Assembly: GCA_007449985.2 (NCBI GenBank)
Contig: VIIQ02000600.1
Location: 310,001 to 374,000 of the forward strand
Reading direction: 5' to 3'
Source: Desmodesmus armatus
Taxonomy: Eukaryota > Chlorophyta > Chlorophyceae > Sphaeropleales > Scenedesmaceae
Length of the DNA stretch: 64,000 nt
The notes under the pieces are model-generated. The model made no database searches, was not told the DNA's origin, and worked only from the letters and a program-made list of their open reading frames with translations. Below, one piece after another: positions 25,096 through 36,568 of the stretch (positions within the stretch are counted from its first letter, which is position 1; every line of letters starts with the position of its first letter). Both the position numbers and the translations under genes were made by a program.

Positions 25096-26399
25096 TCAAA
25101 CCAAGACATCGTCATCCGACAAAGCCACCTCATCGTCACCTGATGAAGATGACTCATCATCCGAGCCCTCATAAGGCACCAGGCGAGCAAACAGCAGCAG
25201 GTTAGCAGCATCGCCAAAGCTGCTGCGCCTGACTGCAGCCCCCGCACCCTCCTCCCCGCCCTGCAGCCCCGCATCGTCGCTGGCTCCTGCAGCCACTCCC
25301 CGCTGCATCTCACTACCGCCCTCCTCTGACCGCTCACCCATGCGCCCTGTCTCCCCATCTGCGCTGCCTTCGGGGTCATCATCGCCCCAGTCAGCCCCTT
25401 GCTGCTGCTTCAGACGTGTGAGGCTAGCCTGCAGGCTGTCTGGGTCCTGCTGCTGGTCGAGCGGCAGCAGCTGCACCTTCACTTCCCAATGAGGCTTCCT
25501 CCACAAGCCCAGCACCCCCTGCCGCCAGAACTGCAGCGCTCCTGCAGTCAGCTCACCGCTCGCTGCCGCTGCTGCTGCTGCTGGTGTCGGCTGCTGCGGC
25601 AGCTCCCATGGCTCCCACCGCTGCACCAAATCCTGTTTGTATTCAGTGGGGTGGAACACCGGAAGGTCCCCAAGCGGCAAGCTGGGTGGGCAGAGTGACA
25701 GCGGCACTGCCACTGTGGCTGTAGGCACGGACAGCTCGCACCCCCCAAGCGCATGCACAGGCAGCACCTGAAATCCACCGTCACGGGCGTCCTGGGGAAT
25801 GTGCTTCACTTGGCAGAGTAGGTACCCCTTGGGGTGCACACCCACCACCTGCGCAGTGGTACACCCACAACAAGCACACTGGCATTGTGGCACATGTTAA
25901 CCATTCTAGAATCATGTGTGATGTTCCTCAGGAACAGCAGTGCTGGGCAGACCTTCATGCATGCCTTGTGATGTTGCTGAACTGTGCTGCCAGCACCTCC
26001 CCAATCATCGCAGGATCCTGTAGCACAGTACTGAGCGCCACACTCAGCCGATGCCTGATCCGTGCAGCGCACAATGCCTAACCGATACACTGCGACAGCC
26101 AGCACAACACTCGTCCTGCTTGCTGCATGTCACGGTAGCTGTCACACATCACACATAGCTCCCAGCCTCTTGGCACACCCCCCACCATTCACCTTCCCGT
26201 TGAAGACATCGTCCGCAAGCCCTCTCAACAAGAATCTTTCCCAGGAGGTACTCTCTGGTAAGCCAAGCTGCGCCTTACGGAACAGTGCGAGGCCGCGGTT
26301 GTACCACAGTGCCGCCTGCGCCCATGAGTAGGGGGCCCTGCCTGTGAGTGACTGCTCCAGCTGATCTGCAGGTGCCACCCACACCACATCCCCGCTGCT

Positions 26400-26430
<31 letters not shown>

Positions 26431-29400
26431 GCAGCAGCGGCTTCTTCCCCCTGCTGCTGCTTGATCCAGGCAGGCGGCCACGTGGCAACTGCCACACACC
26501 GCACAAACTTGCTGGGACCCTCTGCCCCTTCAAACAGCGCTATGACCACATCATCAGGCAGCTTCCCGTCCCCTCGCAGCCTGAGCAGCAGCTCACGTAG
26601 GCCCGGCACAGGAGGCTTCCTATTCGTTACGGCTTGCTCTATACTGGAGATGTTGCCGATGGTTTTGACGAGGTCCTCCCGCACATCCTCCCTGCAGAGT
26701 ACGGCCCCTAAGCTGCTGGCTACAGAGTCCAGAAGCTCCTGCTCTTCGGGCAGCATGGGCAACGGCTCAGGTGGGTGCATCATATCAGCCCTCGTGTACG
26801 TGTAGCGGTGCATAGCTCCGATGAGGCTGCCAGATGCGTCTTCACTGATCCACGCTGCCACTGAGGGATCTTTCATGAACACGCTCCCACAGGCAGACAC
26901 GAGCTCCTGCCAGAAGCCGCGAGAGAAGCGGCGCAAATAGAACTCTGCGGGCTTTCGCTCAGGGGCGGTTGTTGCGTCGTAAGCTGGCTCTCGCGTAGTG
27001 GCCACGATCACGTCCAGCTTACAGCCTTTCCAGCTCTGCACGGCATTACGACAGCGTAAGACATGCTCAGCGTCGTGGCAGCACACGATGTGCAATAGCA
27101 ATGATGTCACCATGAAACCGCACAGAACATGGGCCCGTCACCACTGCGGCTCTTTGCGAAACAGTCCTTTACCATACGGCATCCAAACGCAACAGGCCCA
27201 CTGATTGGGCAGCGCAAGCTAGGGCTGGGCCGTACCTGAGACAATGTGTCTCGATCTCGCACACCCTGCAGCAGATCCCGCTGGCTGGGCAGCAGGCTTC
27301 CGGAGGGCAAGAGTGTCACACAGCCGAGCTCCTCCAGGAGCACCACAAAGCTGGTCTGATAGAAGTCACTGACAGGGCCTTTAGTCACTCCAAGGACCTG
27401 CAAAACCCAGGTTGGCAGGCAAGACACACAGCAGCATGTTGGGTCGTGACTGATTGGGCAGCCTTGCCACATAATAGTGGTACTATGCTAGTGGGTACTA
27501 GCCTGTTTTGACGCATGTGGCCTCTACTGTGCCTGACCTGCAGGAAGCTGCCCTCACGGTATGCTACAGTTCATGCATGCAGAGCCTGAGGCAGCCGATG
27601 CCCCTGTGTTGAACCAAAAGAAAACCCCCAAACCCCAGACACTAGACCCTAGATCCTGAACCCGGACATGTTCAGCCTGACCAGGCCTGCTCACCACAGC
27701 TGTCGTGGGTGTCCTCGTGCGCTCCAGATGTTCAGCCAGCTTAAGCTTGTCTGCGGAGACAGTCCGAGGCAGCCGCGTACGCTCTGGACGTGCACCTGCA
27801 GGCCTCCTGCTGCCACCGCTGCTGCTGCCGCTGCCTGCAGCAGCAAACCTCCAGTCCATTGCCTCTTCAGCTGCAGCATCGGGCGCCTGACCCTGCTGCT
27901 GCTTGTTGCGAGGCTCCTGGAGCGAAATTGTAACCCGCTCCTTCTTGCTACTGCTGCTGATGGGATTGAGTAGGCTGCTGCCGCGGCTGCTGCTGCTGCC
28001 AGCAGGCTGGCTCTTGATGTATGCTGCTGCAGCTGTTGCGGTTGCTGCTGCTGCTGCTGCAGGCTTGACTGGCCGCTGCAGCTGCTGAGTGGGGGGTGGT
28101 GCTGCGGTCAGAGCTTGTGCTGCCTGCTCAAGCTTGAGCCTCAGGGCAGCCCTGTCAGCTTCTGAGGGGCCCTGGCTACTTGCTGCCGCGCCCTGCCTTG
28201 CCTGCTTCTCCTGCTGTTGCTGCTGTTGCTGCTGCTGCTGCCGCTGCTGGCGAGGCTGCTGTTGCTGAGGCTCCTGCTGCCGTGTATCTGTCTGCAGCTC
28301 AGCAGCACCTGCATCGCCTGCTGCTTGCTGCTGCCTTTGCTGCCGCTTGGCTGCTGGGCCCTGCTTGTCCTGCTGCTTGTCCTGCTGCTTGCCCTGCTGC
28401 TTGACCTTGCCTTGCTGCTTTTTGAACTGCTGCTCTTCCCGCTGCTGCAGTTGCTGCTTGGGCTGCTGTCGCTGCTGCTGGCTGCCCTTGCCCTGTGGCG
28501 CTGCTTCTGCCACTGCTTGCTGATGCTTGGCAGGGGTGGGCCTGGCAGGAGGCTTTCTCAGGCCAGAAAAGGACTCAGATAGCCTTTTGATCTGCTCCTG
28601 GGAAGCTGCCCCAGCAGCAGCAACCGCCCCCCCGTCACTGCTGCTTGTGGCGCTGGTGGCTGCATTGCTGGCAGGGCTGGCAGTGTTGTTTGCTGCTTCG
28701 CTTGCTGCCACTTCTTCCGCTAAATGCAGCAGCAGCTCACGCCGTGCGGCCTCTGCTGCTGCTGCCCTAGCCTCTGCCGCATCTGCTGCATCCCATACCT
28801 CCTGCTGCACTTCCTCAGCAGCAGCAGCAGCAGCAGCAGCCGCAGCAGCAGCAGCGCTGTCCTGTGGCCGTGCAGGCCTATCCAGCGCTGCTTTCTTGGC
28901 CTTGGCTGCTGGAGGGAGGGGTGAGGGTTGCGGGGCCCTGCCGGGGGCAGTAGGCGACTTGCTGGCAGCAGCATTCTTACCCTGCTGCTTCTGCCGTTGC
29001 TGCTGCTGCGGCTGGGGCTGCTGCGACGGCTGCTGCTGCTGCTGCTGGCCTGTCCTGAGCTTGGGCTTTTTCAAGGCCTGGGTAGGTGGCTTGGCTGCCA
29101 CACCAGCGCTGCTGCTGCTGCTGCCGGCAGGCTTGGGAGCTGTTGGCCTAGCCGGCCGTGGGTCAGCAGCAGCTGCCTGCTGCTCAAACCAGGCCATGTC
29201 TTCAGCTGACAGCTGCAGAGCCTCTGCTGCTTCTGCCTCTGCTTGCAGCTGCTGCAGCAACTCCATCCTAGCAGCCTCCTGCCGGGCGACGGCTGCAGCA
29301 GCAGCGTCGGCAGCGTCCCAAACCCCCTCATCCTGCTGCTGCTGCTGTTGTTGCTGCTGTCCTGGGAGTGGGGGGCGCTGCAGTTTCCCGCCACTTGCTG

Positions 29401-29582
29401 CTTGTGCTGCTGTAGCCCCTGGTGATAATAATACTGGACCTTGGGCAGCAGCAGGTGTTGGGGGGCCAGGGCGGCCTGGCCGCTTGAGCTGTGCATTGAA
29501 CACGGCTTTCTTGAGGTTCTCAGCAGCTGCAGCTACCCTCTCTGGCGCCACTGCTGCACTCGAGGGCTGCTGCTGCCGCCTC

Positions 29583-29613
<31 letters not shown>

Positions 29614-32600
29614 CCTGCAGCTGCTGGTCGGCCAGAAGGGACTGTATGAGGGCCTTGCGCTGTGCCTCGCCTGCTGCTGCTGCAGCTGCGGCTGCCTCGC
29701 CTTCGTCCCAGAATTCGGGCTGGTCAAGAGGATTGCTGCCAGCTGCAGCAACAACAGCAGCAACAACAGCAGCAACAACAGCAGCAGCATTACAGGTTGG
29801 TTACAATAGGTGGCACATCACAGCAGCAGCAGCAGCAGCAGCAGCAGTGGTGTACGAGCCACAGTCGCTGGAACCTCACGGCAGCAGCAGCAGCAGCAGA
29901 AGCAGCACCAGCAGCAGGTATAGGGAGAGGAAAAATTTAGATGCCGCTGTCAGTGCCAGTATGGTTCCCAAGGTCAATGCCAGTACTGTTGTCAGTGTCA
30001 GGGAACAGAAAGAAGCATTATGACTCTGGCCGGGATTCTGCTGGGGAGATGGCCCCATGAAGCCATGTACACAGCAGACCCTGGCAGTACTGCTGTTGCC
30101 ACCATACTGCAAGCGTACATCCAAGACGAGACAGTGCTGCTGTAACAATTCAGCCAAAATGCAGCCACGGGCGTGCACCCACGAGAGATTTCCGCATGTA
30201 TTTACGGTCCTGCCCGCTACAGCTGCCCCATACTGCAAGCGCAGTGACACGGCAGGTAGACACTGACAAGACCACTCACCAGTGCCTGTTGGCCGCACCG
30301 CAGGCCGCACCAGCAGTGGCTTCTGCAGCTGCCCTGAGGCGCCTGCAGCAGCAAGCCTGCTGCCCACTGTCCTCGCTTCCCCACTGTAACTGTACCCAGG
30401 CTTGGGCGTAAACACGGGAGCCTGCAAGCCTTTCCTTCTGCTGCTGCTGCCGCTGCCAGTGGCCTCAAACTCTTCTAGCAGGGCTGCCATCTGAGCAGGA
30501 GTGAGACCCACGTCACTCTTCCTGACGTCATTCGGATCCAAAATAACGTCATCCTCGTCGCCCCAGCCTGAACCGCCACCCACACTGCTGCTGCTGCCGC
30601 TGGAGCTCCCAGGCCGCATCAGTGGACGCTGCACCGCACCCCCTGGCTGCTGCTGCAGCTGCCGCTGCAGCCTTGCCAGCTCTGCTGCTGCTTCCTTCTG
30701 CCTGAGCCGCTCAACAGCAGGTGCCCCAGCCTGCAGCTTCGACTGCAGCTCGGCCAACCGCCTAGCCTGAGCCTCCTTTGCGGCCCGTTGCTGCTCCTGC
30801 TGCCGCAGCCAGGCTTGAAATGCGGGGTCATTCATCTGCCGACGAATCGCTGCAGCGCCTGCTGCTGCTGGGTCGCTGCTGCCTGCTGCCTTGCTGCTGC
30901 TGCTGTCCCAGTAAGGGAGGTCGTCAGAGTCTAGGATATCCAGCCAGTCATCGTCATCCTCGTCATCAAAATCGTCATAGTAGACGTCCCCTGAGTCAAG
31001 GTAGGGCACGCCCTGCACAGTACAGCACAGCACAGCATAGCACAGCATGACAGCATGACACAGTAGAAAGGGGAGCAGCCAGAAGTATGTGGTGGATGCT
31101 CAGAAAGGGTTGCGTCTTGGTGAGCGGAGTGACTGGCACCGCTGCTGTAGCAGCAGGCGTGTAAGCGCTATAGTTGACAAGAGATGGCTAGTGGGGTTTT
31201 GCGTCCTGCATTGTAGCCAAGGAACTGCGCAAGCGCTGTTCGACGCTGTTGGGCCAACACAGGAAAGCAATGATGTCGGGACACAGGCTGTGTCTCCAAG
31301 ATGCGCACTGCCGGCTCACCTCAGGCCGCATGGCGGGGCGAGAGGGGCGCAGCAGATCTGAGGGTGTCAGGCCCTGGGCAGCAGCCAGGGCAGCAAGGCT
31401 CTTGGCGCGGCCTGCAGTCAATCAGGGCAGCAGGCACATACACCTAGCACAGGTCGCAAGGCTGCCATGCCACCACAGACTATGCCAAGGGGTGCGCAAT
31501 TGCTTGAGCTGCAGGGCTGACACGTTGAGATGCAGCTGCGCATTGTTGAGCATGAGGGCTCGTTGCCGCTGCAATGCCAATTATTGTGAAGTCGCTGCAG
31601 CCTGACAGCACCCAGCTGTTGTGCAGGGACACCCCTGTTCAGGACACTGAGCCCGCCCTTCAGCTGTGTCTCAGATGCCCCAACTGGTCCAGCTTCTGGC
31701 TTCCTGACAGTGAACACCAGCCCAACACCGCACCTGTTGTGGTGAGTGCATTAATGCTGTTTGCCTCTGCCTCTGCCCAGTCAGCCTCCAGGTCGGCGCC
31801 CTGCTGTGCCAGCTGCTGCTGCAGCGTGCTGGGCGAGGACGCAAGGATGTCTGCTGCATCCTTGGTGACCTCCTGCAGAGTCAACACAGACAGCAGTACA
31901 ATCAGAGGGGGGTGGTGAGACTAGGGCAACCTGCGCGCATGGGTAAGCGGGTAAAGCAAGGCTCAGTCCCCTGGGCAGGACAGCTGCAAGAGTTGACACC
32001 TGCATTTATACAACCAGCTGTTGAATATCATGGTGCTGCATCCCATTGAGCAGACAAACACGCAGCTGGACTCCACTGCTGCAGTTCCACAGCATAGAAT
32101 GTATGGCTGTGCTGTTCTGGCTGTGCAGGCAGCCGCCACTGCTGCCGCGTGTTGCTGCATAGGCCTAGTCGTCAGACTCCGAAACAGCCGCTGCTGCCAC
32201 AGCTGCTCACTGAGGCCCACACACCTTGGCCAATGCCTGTCGCAGGGCAGTATCCATCATTGCACTGCCAGTGCCTCTCTTTGACAGCTTGCGCAGCCTT
32301 GCATCTGCTGCCTGTATCCGTCGCAGTGCATCCTTCTGCTTGCGCTGCCGCTCAAGCTCTGCTGCCGCTGCCTGCTGCTGCTTTGTAGGCTGCTGTGGAG
32401 GCTGCTGCTGCTGTGGTGGTGGTAGAGCATCTTCATCGCTGCTGCTGCTGCCATCTTGGCTGCTGCCACCCTCCTGTAGGGACGCAACAGCAAATACAGT
32501 CGAGCAAGCCAGGACTTGTGTGGGTGGAGGACGAGTGAGGTGAGGGCGGGACATGTAACACATGGCCTTCCTGGGTGGACCGGGCGCTATTTGACAGGCA

Positions 32601-33052
32601 AGTTGCCACACCAGGCAATGGGCTGACATGGTCATCCCAGTCAACACAAACTCACTGCAGAAGTGTTCTGCACCATGCACAAGTTGCCAGCTGTCCTCGT
32701 GCTATCGTGCCTTGCATAACAGGCAGCATAGAGAGCAAATACAGCCTATACCATAACTCACCCCAAAGAGCCTGCGGCGCTGTGCAGAGGCGACATGACT
32801 GCTGCGCCTGGCTGCCTGGCCAAGCCGATATGCTGCATGTGCAGCTGCGCATGAGCCAGTGCTGTTACAGCTTGAGGTGCAGCAACTAGCTGCAGTGAGC
32901 CTTCGTCGCACAATTGGACCTGTTGGGCATGCTGCTAAGAGCCTGCGTGCCCCGCATGCGGGAATGAGTGGCCGAGCAGTGCTGCTGCTGCCACCACAAC
33001 TAACACTTTGACATGTGGACGAGCTGGAGCTGCCATGAGCTCTCAATGACAT
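25096..33052 (-). CDS. Large Gln/Ala-rich plastid-targeted protein of unknown function
   Basis: Nine exons splice in frame to about 1769 residues: 33052-32762, 32473-32225, 31872-31734, 31411-31320, 31012-30280, 29742-27695, 27397-27236, 27035-26193 and 25848-25096. Exon 1 alone encodes 97 residues rich in Ser, Arg, Ala and Cys with almost no acidic residues, a strong chloroplast-transit-peptide profile. Exon 5 starts with a very acidic Asp/Tyr patch (YYDDFDDEDDDDW) and a predicted helical region. Exon 6 (682 residues) is mostly poly-Gln and poly-Ala, with coiled-coil-like segments and a repeated motif of the type VWDAADAAAAA. Exons 7-9 have normal composition and look globular, with motifs such as SDFYQTSFVVLLEELG and FYLRRFSRGFWQELV. 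The C-terminus is acidic. I recognise no family. The acceptor of exon 8 is the least certain junction. Confidence 0.75.
28200..29390 (-). repeat. Expanded CAG/GCA tracts inside the Q-rich exon
   Basis: The sixth exon of the Q-rich gene holds many imperfect CAG, GCA and CAA runs in frame, coding for poly-Gln and poly-Ala blocks broken by Arg, Lys and Pro. Because they are triplet-pure, the opposite strand also stays open for long distances, which produces misleading antisense frames. Confidence 0.85.
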
Positions 33053-33409
33053 CTTGAACGTGCTGACAACGTGATCAACATGCCCTGAACATTGGACAGC
33101 AGCCTCTGGTCTTGTGCCAGGCTGGTGGTGTCACACTCTGGTGGTAACCAAAGTGTGGAAGAGATGATCAGACCCGATCACAGATCAACCACGTACGCTA
33201 ACACTATACAATTAAGCTCAGTCGCATCCTTAGCACTCGGTGTGGTGGCACGGTGCAGGTGTTTGACTTTGGATCACGTCGGGGTCCTGTTGTCGTGCTG
33301 TTTCGGGCTTCACATCAATCACTTTCGTTTTGGTTGCCTCTTTTAAAAGCCATTCAACTTTCTAGATTGGTCCTGATAGTCAAAGGTCTTGGCAGGAGAG
33401 GCAGCAGTC
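33053..33409. promoter_or_regulatory. Short shared intergenic region, probable bidirectional promoter
   Basis: Only 357 bases separate the start codon of the minus-strand Q-rich gene from that of the plus-strand small plastid protein. Both proteins have transit-peptide-like N-termini. The interval contains an A/T-rich TTTTAAAAG element at 33341-33349, about 65 bases before the plus-strand ATG, which could serve as a TATA-like box. Co-regulation is an inference from the geometry. Confidence 0.5.
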
Positions 33410-35636
33410 ATGGCAGCAATGCAGCAGCTTCCCTGCGACCTACGGGCTTACAAGCTCCAGCGGCACGCCACTCACACATGTGTCCACCAAGCACGAAGCA
33501 TTGGCCGCAGCCAGCAGCAGCACAGCCTGGCGGGTGCAGCAAGCAGGAGTGTGCAGACAGCAGCCTACAGGGAAACACAGGTGAGAAGCACATGCAATAC
33601 GATGCAGGCACAAACAACCTCAACTGGTCTGACAACTAGTGCAGTTTTGATGTTGGATGGTCGGCTTGAGAGCTGTTGTACCACTGTTGCCGGTGGTTTC
33701 TGCTCATGCAGGCTATGCCGCCCCCACCCCCTCCTCCCCCACCTCCTCCACCCCCAGCACCAGAGGTACGCCTGCAGGCTGGCTCAGCACAGACAGCATG
33801 AATGCACGACCTGCTTCTTGCTGGCAGTCTGTCAGCAGCAGCACACCCTGGTGCATTCTTAGATGCTGAGGGTCTCTTCCAGCCAAGGGCTTTCTGATTG
33901 TCGCACCCGTGCCAGCAATCATGCCCCCACACGATTTGCATAGGCCCAACCAGGCTATCGTTGAGGCTGCATGCACGCTTCAGAATGCTGTGATTTGTAG
34001 GTGCGTATGGACAGCACACCTGCAGCTCAGCAGCTTGGGGACGCACGAGCCCACCACTCAAATGCACACTGCGCCTGCCCCCTGACACCCCCTGCAGAGC
34101 CGCCGCAACGTCCTGCTGTATGCCGGAGCAGCAGTCACCGGCATTGCAGGCCTAGCTGCACTGCTGAACGGCGGCGGAGACAGCAGCTTTGGGGACGTGG
34201 ACTCGAAAGTGAAATCCAGCATAGGTGAGGCCTTCTGGGATTGACAGGACTAGGCACTTGCTGTGGCTGGTGGCTGTGGCTCAGGGCCTACATTCCTGGC
34301 TGTGCTTTGGCTGGTGGTTGGTGTTGTGATCCTGCTGTGCGGATGTGTCATCAGTGGAACCGCGTCCGAATAAGGTTGCCGGGACGTGTGATGGCTGTGT
34401 GTCCAGCAGCAGGAGGTGCGGCTGTACATCCCCTTCAACCTCCTGTTCAATTGTGCCTGGCTTGTTTCCTGCTCTGCCATGAGCGTCAAGCTCACTTGCG
34501 AGTTTGCTCAACAGGCTGTCTTGCTGAGCATGTTCAAGACAAGACAAGACACCCTGTCGCTGCTGCCACTCTGATGTACCACCATCACTTCTGCAATGTG
34601 CTGATGTGTCCTGCAGATGCCTTGCGGGAAGAGGCTGGGTTCAGGCGGGGCTATGATGGCCATGTAGTGCTGCTGTCAAGGGATGGAGATCCTGTGGAGG
34701 TATGTGTGCTGACTAAAAACGCTCAATCTGCAGCCAGCTGCATGCTGAAAGGCTCTACGGGGGCAGGGCAGCCTGGCGTGGTGGTGTCAGGCAAATGGCA
34801 CTTGAGGAACAATGGTGCCACCAATGCAGCAGTGCTGCCATGTTAGGGCTAGTAGGGCCTTGCACCAGCAGCCGCACCGCACAGTGGGCAGGGTCACGTG
34901 CCACAGTGTGATCTGTTTGGGCAGCAGCTGCAGATGTGCAGAGCCTGACTATGGAGCCAAGGACTCCTCCCACTTCTTGCTGACCTTCCTAGCTAGTGGG
35001 TATGTCAGCCATGCCTGCAGTGGCGTGCGGGGTACAGGAAGCAGTAGGGAACGCTGCGAGATTGATAGATACCTTTGAGGGCCGCGGCGGCCCTGACCAT
35101 ATGTCAGCCTTGTCTGCTGGATGCTTGTGTTGCTGATGGGGTGTTTATGTGTGCTGCCTGCAGCTGCGTCTGGATGCAAAGATCCCTGGGACTGTGCTGC
35201 TGCGGGACAAGAACGGCGGCGTGTTTTACATCACTGTTGACAACGTACAGCAGGTGCGCGCACTGCACGCAGCAGCTGCGATCTGCTTGATCTGTGGTAT
35301 CTCTCAGACATAGCATGACACAGCACAGCAGACGAGGCTGTTGAAGTATGCTGGATTTAGAAGCAGCACCCTGCGCTTTATGCACTGCCAACAGCCGTTG
35401 TCATGGCTCTCACATGACTGTCTGCATTGTGTCACACGCCCGCCCCCCTCACCTCCCCGGGACAAACTGTTGTGCAGATTGACCTCACCGACGACTACGT
35501 GGTGGTGGCGCTGTTTGGTGACGGGGCATGGGAGGATAAGATGCAGCGGCTGACAGCACGAGATGACGCCGGCAACCTGGTTGACGTGGTGCTGGATGGA
35601 GATGCCTTCCGGGACCTCATCAGCGTCATGGAGTAG
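33410..35636 (+). CDS. Small plastid-targeted protein with one membrane segment, unknown function
   Basis: Exons: 33410-33580, 33712-33765, 34098-34224, 34617-34699, about 34944-34999, 35164-35253 and 35478-35636, giving roughly 245 residues. Exon 1 is a basic, Ser/Gln/Ala-rich 57-residue leader without acidic residues before its end, suggesting a chloroplast transit peptide. Exon 2 is a 13-residue poly-Pro tract. Exon 3 begins SRRNVLLYAGAAVTGIAGLA, a pair of Arg before a hydrophobic segment, like many thylakoid or envelope proteins. The C-terminal half (VLLRDKNGGVFYITVDN, DDYVVVALFGDGAWEDK) looks like a compact alpha/beta or beta domain. I recognise no family. The fifth exon is supported by reading frame, but its donor phase does not join cleanly to exon six, so that junction is unresolved. 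The translational start is an ATG with a second ATG three codons later. Confidence 0.68.
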
Positions 35637-35859
35637 CTGTGGGTTGATTTGGACCCATAGAAAGTATTTGAATATGCCCCACAGATGTGTATGTACAATT
35701 TCTCTTGTGGTGGTTGGGGTGGTTGGTGGGGCCCGTCTGTGATGATGACACATTATGCTGGGGGTGAACACCCACTTGATACGATTTGAACAAGTACCCA
35801 GCATTGTTGGTGGCACAGGAGGCAGTCACTGCTGTCTATTTGGTGGACTTTGTTGTAGT

Positions 35860-35864
35860 TGTAA
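35860..35864 (+). terminator. Putative TGTAA polyadenylation signal
   Basis: TGTAA lies 224 bases after the stop codon of the small plastid protein, at a usual distance for chlorophycean 3' UTRs. The following 700 bases up to the next start codon hold no recognised gene. Confidence 0.5.
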
Positions 35865-36568
35865 TCATTTGGTGGTGGTGAGTGGTGAGTCATATGTTGA
35901 ATGGCAGGAACCCCCAACGCGGTCCTGGGTTGTTTCTGGATGACATTGTGCCGTTGTGGGGGTGAAAGTGGTGTCATCGCCCAGGTCTAGCATCTGTGCA
36001 CGTCATGCTTGTGGGTGGCAGTTATGTTGGCACGTCATTCTTGTCACACCCAGTCCAGGCTTGTATCTCGTTGCTTGTGTTTTTTATCTCTATGCTTTTA
36101 TAAGTTTTCACCGAGTGGATCGAGCGTTACCGCAGTCCTTGCTTGCGAGACGTATGAGTAGGCGCATCAAACTCTCTTCTCGAGCATCCATCGTGTACGT
36201 CGCATTCCCTTAAATACACTGCATTGCTCAAAGAGCGATTTCGTAACCCTGTTGAGGGCCTATCTTGTGCTGCACTCGTGATTCATATTCTGCTAAACCA
36301 ACAGCATCACAACAGCACTCTTTCTGCCAGAGGTTTTGGGTTGTTCTGAACATCGCTTCCCGCACAGAACGACAGTCCGAGGCCTGTATCGGATTGACCT
36401 TTCGCACTTTTCGCACTCCAGTTCTGCTGCAAGGTGAGCTTGCTTTCGCAAACCCCTTCTGATTTGTGATTCTATATGAATCATGCATTTCATGTGTCCG
36501 ACCCGCCTGGCCCCCTCAATTCATGCCATGACTCATGTGTTTTCGCGGGGCACAAATCCAGGACGACA

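Noticed and set aside
28527..30023. Long plus-strand open frame of about 498 codons, Ala/Cys/Ser-rich
   Set aside because: It is the antisense shadow of the triplet-repeat exon of the minus-strand Q-rich gene; CAG repeats keep the opposite strand open as CTG/TGC/GCT. It has no splice-consistent neighbours.
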